Made by a program: the position numbers and the translations under genes
The notes under the pieces: generated by a model
The model's input: only the letters and a program-made list of their open reading frames with translations
Told to the model about the DNA's origin: nothing
The model's database searches: none
Part shown: positions 24,250 to 33,411 of the stretch, piece by piece
Numbering within the stretch: the first letter of the stretch is position 1
How the letters are laid out: every line of letters begins with the position of its first letter
Source: an uncultured Bacteroidales bacterium
GTDB taxonomy: Bacteria; Bacteroidota; Bacteroidia; Bacteroidales; FEN-979
Assembly (NCBI GenBank): GCA_903926565.1
Contig: CAIYJU010000186.1
Span: forward strand, 1-37,109
Direction: 5' to 3'
DNA: 37,109 nucleotides

Positions 24250-25056
24250 TCACGAATGAAAAACATAGTGCGCATGATAGTGTTTATGCGTTTTTCCATG
24301 GTGTTCATGCACATGTTCATGGATCATGTTCACGCTGATCAGGAACTCTTCATCCTGTAAAATCTCCGCGGCACTTCCTGTTTTCTGAATCGTATGTTCA
24401 TCCGAAAGCACGACCACCCGTGGCTGAAGGTGATCGATCAGGTCGAGATGGTGGGTGGTGAAAATGATTGTTTTGCCGGCGTGATTCAACTCCTGCAACA
24501 GTTCTACAAAAAATGTCTGTGTTTTGGGATCAATTCCCGCCAGGGGCTCATCCACCAGGAGAATTTCGGGATTCATGGTAAGCACCGATGCGATGGCCAC
24601 CTTCTTCTTCTCACCACCGGAAAGCATGGCAACCGAACGATCTCTCAACCCCGCAATACCCAGGGAGTCAAGTGTCAGATTGGCCCTGTCAATGGCCTCT
24701 TCACCTGAATATCCAAGCTGGAGCGGTGCAAAGAGCAGTTCATCCAGAACGGTGGGACAAAATAGCTGTACATCAGGATTTTGGAAAATATAACCCATGT
24801 TGCGTCGCAGGCTTCTGTTGATTGATTTGTCAGAAAGCGATTTTTCGTCAATACGTACACCATGGTAATGGAAATCCCCCGAATCGGGGTGGATCAACCC
24901 GTTCATGATGTTCAGCAGGGATGTTTTCCCGCTTCCGTTCTGCCCGATGATGGCGAAAATCTCTCCTTTTTGAACGTCCAGGCTGATATTTTTGAGGGCA
25001 ACTATTTTCCCGAAGTAGGCGTAGTTGATATTCTTTAATGAGATGATTTGTTCCAT
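24250..25056 (-). CDS. cbiO: Energy-coupling factor ATPase CbiO (Co/Ni transport)
   Basis: The 268-residue ATPase has Walker A GQNGSGKTS, Q-loop GYIFQNPDVQLFCPT, signature MLSGGEKKKVAI and Walker B EILLVDEPLAGID, all typical of ECF transporters. The last 25 residues form a histidine-rich tail (HEHVHEHHGKTHKHYHAHYV) that may bind the transported metal. It is the last gene of the cbiM-PDGLE-cbiQ-cbiO set, 6 nt after cbiQ. Confidence 0.92.
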   Translation of the reverse strand: MEQIISLKNINYAYFGKIVALKNISLDVQKGEIFAIIGQNGSGKTSLLNIMNGLIHPDSGDFHYHGVRIDEKSLSDKSINRSLRRNMGYIFQNPDVQLFCPTVLDELLFAPLQLGYSGEEAIDRANLTLDSLGIAGLRDRSVAMLSGGEKKKVAIASVLTMNPEILLVDEPLAGIDPKTQTFFVELLQELNHAGKTIIFTTHHLDLIDHLQPRVVVLSDEHTIQKTGSAAEILQDEEFLISVNMIHEHVHEHHGKTHKHYHAHYVFHS

Positions 25057-25062
25057 AATAAT

Positions 25063-25989
25063 TTAAATGAATAAGAAAAGAGCACCGACAAACAGCACAC
25101 AGAATAATACCAGCAGGTCCTTTCCCCGCAACCTGTTTTCGGCGACAAGGATGATTTTCCCTTCGTACCCCCTTGAAATCATTGCGGCATATGTTTGCTC
25201 GTAAGTAAGAAGGGATTTGTTGTAGATGAAATAGATCCGTCCGGCAACAATTTTGCGCAACACCTGGTTTTTGACGTTGCCGATAAACCGGGACTTTACA
25301 GCGAGAAAGGTCTCTTCAACCGTTTTGCACAGGATAAAAATAAATTTGTAGGCCAGCCAGATCACCATCAGCAGGGTATCGGGGATGTGAAATACCCCGA
25401 ACGCTTTCAGCATGCGGGGAAACGATGTGCTGTAAACAAGGAGCAGGGACAATGATACCGAATTAAACACACGCAGAAACAACCGGGCAACAATTTTACA
25501 TCCCTGGAGGGTAATTCCTATCTCACCAGGAATATGATAAATCCAGAAATCATAGGACTTTTTGAGTGAGAGAATTGTAAAGATCATATCGCCGGGAGTA
25601 ATCACATTTAAGGAAGCCGGCACAGAAACAAGAAAACCGAAGAGGAAGGCAGGAAGCAGAATCTTTTTGTAAACGCCGGAGATGCGTATGCCTGAAAATA
25701 CGAAAAGTAAAAAGATCAGGCAACCAAGCAAAAGTTGTGAAACTATTGAACTCACCAGGCTGATGATCACCAGGATATAGATAAACGATACAACTTTGAT
25801 GATGGGATTCAGATCGTTGCCCGTTCTGCTGTTTCCTGCGCTTTCTGCCTGAATGTACATTGTCTTCAGGCTTTTGGCGGCATTGCTCACGGTTCGGTCA
25901 ATTGCCGGAACTCCTGGTGATCCCGAAAGATCCGGTGATATTTTATGTTGTTCTTTCTGTAATAAAAATGGCGGTATCTTACTTCTCAT
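25063..25989 (-). CDS. cbiQ: ECF transporter transmembrane protein CbiQ
   Basis: The 308-residue membrane protein has about five hydrophobic segments and the conserved coupling region (MLKAFGVFHIPDTLLMVIWLA, later AMISRGYEG, near the end of the protein) that contacts the ATPase. The N-terminal 40 residues are soluble and polar. It overlaps the upstream PDGLE gene by 11 nt and is followed by cbiO. Confidence 0.88.
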   Translation of the reverse strand: MRSKIPPFLLQKEQHKISPDLSGSPGVPAIDRTVSNAAKSLKTMYIQAESAGNSRTGNDLNPIIKVVSFIYILVIISLVSSIVSQLLLGCLIFLLFVFSGIRISGVYKKILLPAFLFGFLVSVPASLNVITPGDMIFTILSLKKSYDFWIYHIPGEIGITLQGCKIVARLFLRVFNSVSLSLLLVYSTSFPRMLKAFGVFHIPDTLLMVIWLAYKFIFILCKTVEETFLAVKSRFIGNVKNQVLRKIVAGRIYFIYNKSLLTYEQTYAAMISRGYEGKIILVAENRLRGKDLLVLFCVLFVGALFLFI

Positions 25990-26314
25990 GCCTGATAATT
26001 AGTTTGGAGAAGAGGATGGTTGCCGTCATGGCCATGGTGGCCCCGATCAGGCCGGAAATGATATAATATCCCGACTGATGCACCTCAGAGGCATCACGGG
26101 AGTTTATCGTGTAACCATCTATGGGTGCTTTCCATGTGCCGGAATACCTGGCCAGGCCTTCAGGAACATACCCGATAAACTCCTTCACTGTTGCGGCGGA
26201 CCATTCACCCCATGCATCCCCGGCATTGAAAAACACCGGGAGGAACAGCCCAGCCGGGGTTAACAGTGTCAGAATCAGCAAAGTGATCGTAATCTTTTTC
26301 TGGAGTTTATTCAT
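25979..26314 (-). CDS. PDGLE-domain membrane protein (CbiN-like subunit)
   Basis: The start ATG at 26314 (MNKLQKK) is chosen because it overlaps the cbiM stop by 8 nt; the frame is open further upstream, but that part lies inside cbiM. The 111-residue protein has an N-terminal membrane helix, the PDGLE-type segment (EFIGYVPEGLARYSGTW), a polar region and a second helix near the C terminus (YYIISGLIGATMAMTATILF). This layout (helix, periplasmic loop, helix) is that of CbiN or PDGLE subunits of cobalt/nickel ECF transporters. Confidence 0.82.
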   Translation of the reverse strand: MNKLQKKITITLLILTLLTPAGLFLPVFFNAGDAWGEWSAATVKEFIGYVPEGLARYSGTWKAPIDGYTINSRDASEVHQSGYYIISGLIGATMAMTATILFSKLIIRHEK

Positions 26315-26999
26315 CGGTGTTTTTGTTGCGGAATGCATAAATCGGCTGGTTCTCCTGTTTCGCGAAGAACCGGACGATGAAGGTGGTAACCAGGCCTTCC
26401 ACAATGCCAAAGATCAGCAAATGTTCGATGGCCATGGCGGGAATTGCGATCTTCAGGTCGTAGGGGCAGTATAGGGCGTTCCCGTCAACTCCGGTTGCAA
26501 TGAGCGGTTGAATGCCGAATTCGAACCCGGTAAGAATCGCGGCAAACACCATGCTGATATACCCGGCAAAAAATGCGGCAACCGATATCCTTCCCGGCTT
26601 GCGGGACTTTCCGCAGATCAGCCGGAATGTCAGCCAGCCGACAAACGGCATGCAAACAGCCATGTTGAAGCAATTGGCCCCGATTGCAGTAATGCCACCA
26701 TCGCCAAAAATCAGTGCCTGGATGATCAATGCAACGGATACCGAAATCATGGCTGCATAAGGCCCGAAGATGATGGCAATCACTGCAGAACCCACCGCAT
26801 GCCCGGTGGTTCCTCCCGGAACAGGCAAATTGAACATCATGATGATGAAAGAAAACGCCGCAGCCATCCCCAGGTAAGGTATATTGCGCACAGAAACTTC
26901 CTGCCTGACTTTTTTCACTGCCACTGCCATGGCTGCAATAAAAACACCCCAAAGCGGGAGATAGGTCTGGGGACTCAGATAGCCGTCAGGAATGTGCAT
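26307..26999 (-). CDS. cbiM: Cobalt/nickel ECF transporter substrate-specificity protein CbiM
   Basis: The 230-residue protein starts with MHIPDGYLS, the N-terminal metal-binding sequence of CbiM/NikM, and continues with seven or so hydrophobic segments including FNLPVPGGTTGHAVGS and GGITAIGANCFNMA. Cobalt versus nickel cannot be decided from sequence. No cobalamin riboswitch fits in the 53 nt upstream, where the adenosine deaminase-like gene ends, so it may depend on the upstream promoter. Confidence 0.92.
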   Translation of the reverse strand: MHIPDGYLSPQTYLPLWGVFIAAMAVAVKKVRQEVSVRNIPYLGMAAAFSFIIMMFNLPVPGGTTGHAVGSAVIAIIFGPYAAMISVSVALIIQALIFGDGGITAIGANCFNMAVCMPFVGWLTFRLICGKSRKPGRISVAAFFAGYISMVFAAILTGFEFGIQPLIATGVDGNALYCPYDLKIAIPAMAIEHLLIFGIVEGLVTTFIVRFFAKQENQPIYAFRNKNTDE

Positions 27000-27052
27000 G
27001 TCAAATGTTTAATGGCATGTAAATATAGAAGTTTTGATAATAGCCCGGGTTT

Positions 27053-27973
27053 TTATTCAAGACTTATTGCACGTAATGTTTCCAGTTCATCCCGGGAGAA
27101 AACGCCAGCCCTGTAAAGTTTAAGGTATTGTTCCGAGATGCCATCCCCGAAGACCAGGGCATCATCGGTGTTGATGGTTACCTTCACACCATGGTCAAAC
27201 AGGATGCGGATGGGGTGGGTTTTATATGAGCGGACGAGTTTCATTTTCAGGTTACTTGCAGGACATACATTCAATGTGATTTTATGATCGGCAAGCCATT
27301 TCATAATTTCAGGCGAGCCTGCAGCGCTGATGCCATGCTGAACCGCATCCAGTTCGAGTGTTTCAACAGCCTCCCTGACCGAGGCAGCTGTACCGAACTC
27401 GCCTGCGTGGGCCTTGCATTTCATCCCCCTGCTCCTCGCAAAACGGTACAACTCCCTGAAGCCGGCGATGGGCTGGGCAAATTCGTCATCATACAAATCA
27501 ATGGATTTGAAATAATTAAAATCAAGAAATGGCTCAAATCCTGCCAGCAGGATGCGTAAAGATTTATTGCGACCAAATCCCAGTTCCGGCCGGAAATCAA
27601 TGCCAGGTGCAACCGACTGGTGATAAAATTTCAACGTGTTGACAATCCGCTCTGCCGAAACCCCGAAGATGTTCCCAAACAGCACATCGATGCTCATCTC
27701 CAGCCTTGTCACCCCATCAGATTTTGCCTGGATAAACGCGGCTTCCACAGCTTTTTCAAAGGCATCGGGCAATTCGAAAAACGGGCGGAATTCTGTTCCG
27801 ATCCAGTGATTCAGATCTCCGATACCACCTTTTTTCGCCCGGAAGGGCGTTAATTTCCTGCCAAGGTGTTTCTCGATGACAGACCGTTTGCCTCCCAACA
27901 GGCAGTGATTGTGCAGATCACCCTTGGGTAAAGATCGTAAATGGCTGATATTTAATGAATTTATGTGTTGCAC
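27053..27973 (-). CDS. Adenosine deaminase-like metal-dependent hydrolase
   Basis: The 306-residue protein carries the deaminase metal-site motifs: PKGDLHNHCLLGG (residues 17-29), CKAHAGEFG, VQHGISA and NTDDALVFG near the C terminus. It is shorter than typical adenosine deaminases (about 340), and the catalytic segment is HAGE as in the family. Adenosine or a related purine nucleoside is the likely substrate, though 6-aminodeoxyfutalosine deaminase-like activity cannot be excluded. Its start overlaps the dipeptidase stop by 13 nt and it precedes cbiM. Confidence 0.82.
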   Translation of the reverse strand: MQHINSLNISHLRSLPKGDLHNHCLLGGKRSVIEKHLGRKLTPFRAKKGGIGDLNHWIGTEFRPFFELPDAFEKAVEAAFIQAKSDGVTRLEMSIDVLFGNIFGVSAERIVNTLKFYHQSVAPGIDFRPELGFGRNKSLRILLAGFEPFLDFNYFKSIDLYDDEFAQPIAGFRELYRFARSRGMKCKAHAGEFGTAASVREAVETLELDAVQHGISAAGSPEIMKWLADHKITLNVCPASNLKMKLVRSYKTHPIRILFDHGVKVTINTDDALVFGDGISEQYLKLYRAGVFSRDELETLRAISLE

Positions 27974-29250
27974 CTGCAGCTTGATTTGTATTTTTGAGCA
28001 ACCTTGTCTGTTTTTTTCATCACCCGCATAAGGTTTCCTCCCCAGATCTTGCGGATCTCATTTTTTGAATAGCCCCGTTTGACAAGTTCCAGGGTGATGT
28101 TGCCCATTTCACTCACATCAAAGCAACCCTCAACCCCTCCGCCACCGTCAAAATCAGTACCGATGCCGACATGACCGATACCCGCAATCTGGACGATGTG
28201 ATCGATATGATCCACCACATCCGAAACCGTGGCAAGTTTCTGAGGATATCGCGTGTTAACAGCATTCCATGCAGTGCGTGCAACTTTCATGGCGCTGTCG
28301 CTGAGTCCGTCGAAGTTGTTAAATTGCCTGCGAACTGCCGCCCTGGCAGAATCCCTGGCAGGATTCGCTTCCGGGGTTTTCACATAATCGCTCAGGATGC
28401 ACATCTGAACGACGCCTCCGTTTCTCGCAATGGCCCGGAGCAAGTCATCCGTGAGATTTCTTGGATTGTTGCACAACGCTTTGGCACAGGAATGTGAGGC
28501 AATAACCGGTGCTTTGGTAAATGCCAGGACATCCTTCAGCGCCTTGTCAGATATATGGGAAACATCCACCATCATCCCGATGTGGTTCATCTCCTGTACA
28601 ACTTCATACCCATACTGGCTGAGGCCGTTATTTTCGGTGCTGTCGGTTGAAGAATCGGCGATGTCGTTGTTTTTTGTGTGACAAAGCGTCACATACCTGG
28701 CCCCTTTCAGATAGTAGGTGCTCAGGAGGGAAAGGTCTTTTCCTATGGCATACCCGTTTTCGATGCCGATAAACACAGCCCGTTTGCCACTCTTTTTCAA
28801 ACGGATGGCATCATCCGGAGATACAGCGAGTTCAGCAACAGCGAGGTTTCTGCCCACAGAGGCGGCAATGGTGTCGAACAGCATGAGGGTCCGCTGCCGG
28901 ATTCTTTCATAGACTTCAGGATTCCTGGGCCCTTGCGAAACAAACACACCAAAGAATGCCCCGTCAAGCCCGCCTTCCTTCATCCTGGGAAAGTCGATTT
29001 TTGAATATTCCTTCCTGGAATCATGTCTGACTGAGATGTCGAATCCTTCCCTGACCATCTGCAATGGCGTGTCCGTGTGTGAATCAATGGTTATAACCGC
29101 CCGGTGGATGGCTGCAGCCTTTTGTTCGATGGCTTCCGGCTTTTTAGCTGCATGACCAATCAGGCAAAAAAATAAATTCAATAACAGCAATCCGGGCACT
29201 AAACAGGTCGATTTTTGCATTTTAAACTTTGTACTTTGAATTTTGCTCAT
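27961..29250 (-). CDS. Membrane dipeptidase-like peptidase M19, exported
   Basis: The ATG at 29250 overlaps the pdxJ stop as ATGA, so I chose it over farther upstream in-frame codons. The 429-residue protein begins with a signal peptide ([19 protein letters not shown]). The M19 zinc ligands are present: DSHTDTPL (HxD), the bridging Glu in [34 protein letters not shown] and [11 protein letters not shown]. Proteins of this family hydrolyse dipeptides, and some bacterial members also act on other amides. It is the second gene of a minus-strand operon. Confidence 0.9.
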   Translation of the reverse strand: MSKIQSTKFKMQKSTCLVPGLLLLNLFFCLIGHAAKKPEAIEQKAAAIHRAVITIDSHTDTPLQMVREGFDISVRHDSRKEYSKIDFPRMKEGGLDGAFFGVFVSQGPRNPEVYERIRQRTLMLFDTIAASVGRNLAVAELAVSPDDAIRLKKSGKRAVFIGIENGYAIGKDLSLLSTYYLKGARYVTLCHTKNNDIADSSTDSTENNGLSQYGYEVVQEMNHIGMMVDVSHISDKALKDVLAFTKAPVIASHSCAKALCNNPRNLTDDLLRAIARNGGVVQMCILSDYVKTPEANPARDSARAAVRRQFNNFDGLSDSAMKVARTAWNAVNTRYPQKLATVSDVVDHIDHIVQIAGIGHVGIGTDFDGGGGVEGCFDVSEMGNITLELVKRGYSKNEIRKIWGGNLMRVMKKTDKVAQKYKSSCRCNT

Positions 29251-29963
29251 TTGATCAGTTGCCGCAGGTAAAGTTGAATGGTGTTTTCCAGTCCATAATA
29301 AAGGGCGTCGCAAATCAATGCATGCCCGATGGATACTTCAAGCAGGCCAGGTACCTGTTCGGCAAAGTATTTAAGGTTTACCAGGCTCAGGTCATGGCCG
29401 GCGTTGATTCCCAGACCGGATTCAATTGCAGCAATTGCCGCATCTGTGTAAGGTTTAACGGCATCCTCCCGTCCTGAAGGATAAAGTCTGGCATAAGCTT
29501 CCGTGTAAAGTTCAATCCTGTCGGTTCCGGTTTCAGCAGCCTGCCTGATCATGGCCGGATCCGGCTCAATAAAGACAGAAGTCCTGATACCATGTTGCCT
29601 GAATTCTGCAACGACCTCCTTCAGGAATGCTTTATTGCGTAAAGTATCCCAGCCGGCATTCGAAGTCAGCGCCCCGGGTGGATCCGGTACCAGGGTGACC
29701 TGGTCAGGGCGCACTTTTATGACAAGATCGATGAAGCTGGGAGTGGGGTAACCCTCGATATTGAACTCGGTATTTATTATTGGTCGCAGGTCGTGCACGT
29801 CTTTAAACCTGATGTGCCGTTCATCGGGTCGCGGATGCACTGTAATTCCCTGTGCTCCGAACCGTTCACAATCCAGGGCGGTTTTTACAACATTTGGAAT
29901 ATCACCGCCACGTGCATTCCTGAGGGTTGCTATTTTGTTGATGTTGACACTTAGTTTGGTCAT
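29247..29963 (-). CDS. pdxJ: Pyridoxine 5'-phosphate synthase PdxJ
   Basis: PdxJ joins 1-deoxyxylulose 5-phosphate and 3-amino-2-oxopropyl phosphate in vitamin B6 synthesis. The 238-residue length is standard and the family motifs are present: [16 protein letters not shown] at the N terminus, [21 protein letters not shown] and [10 protein letters not shown] near the end. It opens the operon with the M19 dipeptidase, deaminase and ECF transporter. It is the only B6-pathway gene here. Confidence 0.95.
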   Translation of the reverse strand: MTKLSVNINKIATLRNARGGDIPNVVKTALDCERFGAQGITVHPRPDERHIRFKDVHDLRPIINTEFNIEGYPTPSFIDLVIKVRPDQVTLVPDPPGALTSNAGWDTLRNKAFLKEVVAEFRQHGIRTSVFIEPDPAMIRQAAETGTDRIELYTEAYARLYPSGREDAVKPYTDAAIAAIESGLGINAGHDLSLVNLKYFAEQVPGLLEVSIGHALICDALYYGLENTIQLYLRQLIK

Positions 29964-30043
29964 CTCCGGGTGGTTTGCTGCAAAGCTACAATAAAACTCA
30001 AAAACACATTAAACCACAAAGACACAAAGAGGTTATTTTTATA

Positions 30044-30051
30044 TACCTTTG
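30044..30051 (+). promoter_or_regulatory. Possible -7 box of dtd
   Basis: TACCTTTG fits TAnnTTTG, 24 nt before the start codon. The same box precedes tatC. No -33 element is evident. Confidence 0.4.
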
Positions 30052-30075
30052 ATTCAGGAATAAATTCAAACAGTT

Positions 30076-30528
30076 TTGCGCGCAGTCATTCAAAGAGTAT
30101 CACACGCTTCGGTTCAGGTTGAGTCTGAAGTTACGGGTCAGATCGGCGAGGGTTTGCTCATACTCCTTGGTGTGGAGGAGCCTGACGGGGACCAGGACGT
30201 CGAATGGCTATGTTCCAAAATTGTTAATTTAAGGATTTTCAACGACGCGGAGGGCATCATGAACAACTCCATCCTGAATACAGGGGGAGATGTTCTGGTT
30301 GTCAGTCAGTTTACACTGCATGCCAGCACCAGGAAAGGGAACCGGCCTTCCTATACCAGGGCTGCAAAGCCAGAGGTTGCGCAGCTGTTGTATGAGCGGT
30401 TTGTTTCCCGGATGGAGTTTCTGCTCGGCAAGAAGGTGAAAACCGGTAAATTTGGAGCCATGATGAAAGTGTCGCTGACAAACGACGGGCCGGTAACAAT
30501 CATTATTGACACCAAAAACAAAGAGTAG
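30076..30528 (+). CDS. dtd: D-aminoacyl-tRNA deacylase Dtd
   Basis: The 150-residue enzyme hydrolyses D-amino acids wrongly attached to tRNA. The start codon is TTG: the sequence after it (MRAVIQRVSHASV) is the strongly conserved Dtd N terminus, and no ATG fits. The catalytic motifs SQFTL and NDGPVTI are present. It stands alone between pdxJ (divergent) and the hybrid kinase. Confidence 0.95.
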   Translation: MRAVIQRVSHASVQVESEVTGQIGEGLLILLGVEEPDGDQDVEWLCSKIVNLRIFNDAEGIMNNSILNTGGDVLVVSQFTLHASTRKGNRPSYTRAAKPEVAQLLYERFVSRMEFLLGKKVKTGKFGAMMKVSLTNDGPVTIIIDTKNKE

Positions 30529-30617
30529 CCTTTGTCGTTTTAAGGGAAAATTAGGTTAATTGAAAAAATATTTTGACCTTTGGCTCAGGAATTGTGAACG
30601 TACAGGGTGATCTGTAA

Positions 30618-33035
30618 GTGTGGTTACATCAAATTACAATCATACAACATTCAGTGAGTAATCGTGATATTAATCCCGGTATTGACCCTCAAGGCAACCC
30701 GGAGGGTGCGTTTCAGAGACTTGAGGCTGCTTACCAGACTTTGTTGGAATTGGACAGCAATGCCATCATGGTGGTCAGGCCTGCTGACTTTATAATTCTG
30801 GAAGCCAACAGGGAATGCATTAAAATGCTGGGATACGAAGGGCAACAGCTTGTTGGAATGTGTGTGTCGGATATCATGATTGAATTACCCGAAAGATTAA
30901 AGGCTGAAACCGGTAAGATTGACAATTCGCAGGACCTGCTGCTTTTGCAGGAAACGCTATGGCGTCACCACGATGGTCAGGAAATTCCGGTTCTGGTGAA
31001 TGCTAAACGAATAAATGGATCAGTGGAGCCCATCGTTATCGTCATCGCCCGCGACATGCGCGAGATCCGGGCCAAAGAAAGCGCACTGATTGCAAGCGAT
31101 GCACGCTATCACGACCTGGTCGAACACAGCGGGGAAGGACTGGGGATTGTTGATACCGATGAGTATTTCACTTTTGCCAATCCTGCAGCCAGTGAAATCT
31201 TTGGCTTGCCTGCTGATAAAATGATCGGCCAGAATCTTAATTCATTTCTTGACCAGCAGGCGATCGACGAAATTAAAATTCAGACTGCCATCCGGCAGGA
31301 GGGACAGCGGAGTATTTATGAACTGGAGATCATCAGGCCTGACGGAGAGCGTCGCTGGCTTATTGTGACTGCAACCCCGCAATATGACTCTGATCAGAAG
31401 GTTATCAGCACGCTTGGAATATTCCGGGATATCACCGAGCGTAAACGGGCAGAAACCAAGGTTCGTGAAAGTGAAAGACGTTTACATGCGATTGTTGACC
31501 TTACCAATGACTGGATATGGGAAGTTGACCCGAAATGGAAATATACCTTTGTCTCCCCGAAGATCTTCGATATTCTTGGATACCTGCCTGAAGATCTGAT
31601 TGGCAGATCACCCTTTGAATTTCTGCTTCCTGAAGATGTTTCCGCTGTTCAGGAGGAACTCCGAGCCCTGGTCCATCGGTTCAAACCACTGAATGCACTC
31701 GTAAACAGAGCAAAGCATAAGGATGGTCATATGGTTTATCTTGAGACTTCCGGAATTGCTGTTTTTAGTGAACAGGGGGTTTACAGCGGATATCGTGGTG
31801 CCGATCGCGACATTACTCTTCGCAAGCTGTACGAGCAGGAGCTTATTATAGCAAAAGAAAAAGCGGAAGAGTCAGACCGGTTGAAATCCTCCATACTTTC
31901 AAACATGAGCCACGAACTCAGGACGCCTTTGAACGGGATTCTGGGTTTCGCGGAAATATTGAAGGAAGAGCTGCGTGCCACCGACCATGAGAGCATGGTC
32001 GAAAATATATTCAACTCAGGGCAGCGGCTGATGTCGACACTGAATTCGATTATCACCCTGTCCCAGCTGGAAGCCGGCAAGATAAAGGTGGCCGGAAAAC
32101 CGATCATGATTGAACAATGTATAGATTCCGTTTTAAAACAGATGATGTCGCTCGCGGCCGAAAAAAATATTTTTATCAATACTGCCGGCATCCGAAATGT
32201 AGCGATCATTTCGGATGAGTATTTAATCAAGCAGTTGTTAACCCAGATCATTGATAATGCCATCAAGTTTACCGACCTTGGAGGAGTAACAATTGAAGCA
32301 TACCGTGACACAGGGACAGGAAGGAGCTGGGGGGTGGTGAAAGTGTCAGATACCGGGATCGGAATTGACAAGACCAATAATGAGTTCATTTTCCAGGAAT
32401 TCCGGCAGGTCAGTGAAGGATTCGGCCGGAAATACCAGGGAAGCGGAATCGGACTTACCATCAGTAAAAAAATCATTGATCTGCTCGGCGGGAGAATCAC
32501 GGTCGAAAGTGAACCGGGCAAAGGATCCTGTTTTTCCATCTGGATCCCGTCTGAACAAACCAGCCCGGACGCTGCAGAAGCTAAACCTTTGGACACAGTT
32601 CAACCATCCGGTGAAAGGACGGCAACAAACGCACAAAAATTACCACAGCTGTTGCTGGTTGAAGACAATATCGTGAACAAGCAGCTTACCGTTCTTTTTC
32701 TCAGGAATAATTACCAGGTTGATTATGCGCCGGATGCAGTAACTGCAATTGAAATGGTCAGGGTCACCAGGTATGAAGCAATTCTGATGGATATCAATCT
32801 TGGCTATGGGATGAATGGCATTGAGGCGACAAGGGAGATCAGGAAACTTCCCGGTTATGCAAACGTTCCCATCCTCGCTGTAACCGGTTATACCATGGCA
32901 GATGACGTTGAGCAGCTGATGGAGGCCGGTTGTACGGGCCACATCGCCAAACCCTTTACCAAACAAACCTTACTCAAAATACTGCAGGAAGAACTTGCTG
33001 TCGCTGAGCAAAATAACCCATTAACAAAAAATTAA
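30618..33035 (+). CDS. Hybrid sensor histidine kinase with three PAS domains and a receiver
   Basis: Three PAS domains span roughly residues 30-145, 165-275 and 290-405 (for example ERRLHAIVDLTNDWIWEV). A HisKA domain with SNMSHELRTPLNGI, an HATPase with SGIGLTISKKII, and a C-terminal receiver (LLVEDNIVNKQ, phospho-acceptor in ILMDINLGYG) follow. No membrane helix is seen, so it is probably cytoplasmic and senses through its PAS domains. The GTG at 30618 opens the frame; another GTG at 30654 is an alternative. No cognate regulator gene is adjacent. Confidence 0.9.
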   Translation: MWLHQITIIQHSVSNRDINPGIDPQGNPEGAFQRLEAAYQTLLELDSNAIMVVRPADFIILEANRECIKMLGYEGQQLVGMCVSDIMIELPERLKAETGKIDNSQDLLLLQETLWRHHDGQEIPVLVNAKRINGSVEPIVIVIARDMREIRAKESALIASDARYHDLVEHSGEGLGIVDTDEYFTFANPAASEIFGLPADKMIGQNLNSFLDQQAIDEIKIQTAIRQEGQRSIYELEIIRPDGERRWLIVTATPQYDSDQKVISTLGIFRDITERKRAETKVRESERRLHAIVDLTNDWIWEVDPKWKYTFVSPKIFDILGYLPEDLIGRSPFEFLLPEDVSAVQEELRALVHRFKPLNALVNRAKHKDGHMVYLETSGIAVFSEQGVYSGYRGADRDITLRKLYEQELIIAKEKAEESDRLKSSILSNMSHELRTPLNGILGFAEILKEELRATDHESMVENIFNSGQRLMSTLNSIITLSQLEAGKIKVAGKPIMIEQCIDSVLKQMMSLAAEKNIFINTAGIRNVAIISDEYLIKQLLTQIIDNAIKFTDLGGVTIEAYRDTGTGRSWGVVKVSDTGIGIDKTNNEFIFQEFRQVSEGFGRKYQGSGIGLTISKKIIDLLGGRITVESEPGKGSCFSIWIPSEQTSPDAAEAKPLDTVQPSGERTATNAQKLPQLLLVEDNIVNKQLTVLFLRNNYQVDYAPDAVTAIEMVRVTRYEAILMDINLGYGMNGIEATREIRKLPGYANVPILAVTGYTMADDVEQLMEAGCTGHIAKPFTKQTLLKILQEELAVAEQNNPLTKN

Positions 33036-33045
33036 CAGATTTACA

Positions 33046-33076
33046 TTGTTTATATTAAAAACTTGATGTAATTTTG
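33046..33076 (+). promoter_or_regulatory. Promoter of the Cys-rich small protein
   Basis: TTG (33046-33048) and TAATTTTG (33069-33076) are separated by 20 nt, a good match to the Bacteroidetes consensus. Transcription would begin about 36 nt before the ATG. Confidence 0.65.
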
Positions 33077-33119
33077 CGTTGTTCTAAATAAGATTATACA
33101 CAAACTAAACCCTTATACC

Positions 33120-33368
33120 ATGAAAAAAGTTGTTCTGTTATTTTCTGCTGTTGTTCTGATTGCAGGTTTAACCTTTGCTCAGACTCCTCAAACTCAGGAT
33201 AAATCTGCAAAGCCTGCAGAAAAAACTGAAAAGGTTAGCAAGGATACAAAGTCCGGTTGCGATGAAAAAACCAAAGCTGCCTGTGGCGAAGCCAAAAAAG
33301 GTTCAAGCTGCTGCGCAAAAGATGCAAAGAAAGCTGCTCCTGCAACAGCTGCTCCTGAAAAGAAGTAA
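33120..33368 (+). CDS. Small exported Lys/Cys-rich protein
   Basis: The 82-residue protein has a clear signal peptide (MKKVVLLFSAVVLIAGLTFA, cleavage likely after AFA-type LTFAQ). The mature chain is low in complexity, rich in Lys, Ala and Thr, with four cysteines in GCDEKTKAACGEAKKGSSCC. The Cys arrangement could bind metal ions or form disulfides. I know of no characterised family. It is well supported as a gene by a good promoter upstream and a strong terminator downstream. Confidence 0.8.
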   Translation: MKKVVLLFSAVVLIAGLTFAQTPQTQDKSAKPAEKTEKVSKDTKSGCDEKTKAACGEAKKGSSCCAKDAKKAAPATAAPEKK

Positions 33369-33388
33369 GTTTCAGTCATTTAAAAAAG

Positions 33389-33411
33389 AGGGGCTCAAAG
33401 CCCCTTTTTTT
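33389..33411. terminator. Bidirectional Rho-independent terminator
   Basis: AGGGGCT (33389-33395) and AGCCCCT (33399-33405) form a 7-bp stem with a CAA loop. T runs follow on the plus strand and A runs precede it, so it can serve both the small exported protein and the convergent TonB-like gene. Confidence 0.85.

Noticed and set aside
27000..27052. Cobalamin or NiCo riboswitch before cbiM
   Set aside because: Only 53 nt separate the genes and no B12-box or matching fold is seen.
26508..27116. 202-residue plus-strand frame
   Set aside because: It lies opposite cbiM, is full of Cys/His/Pro by antisense composition, and shows no family features.
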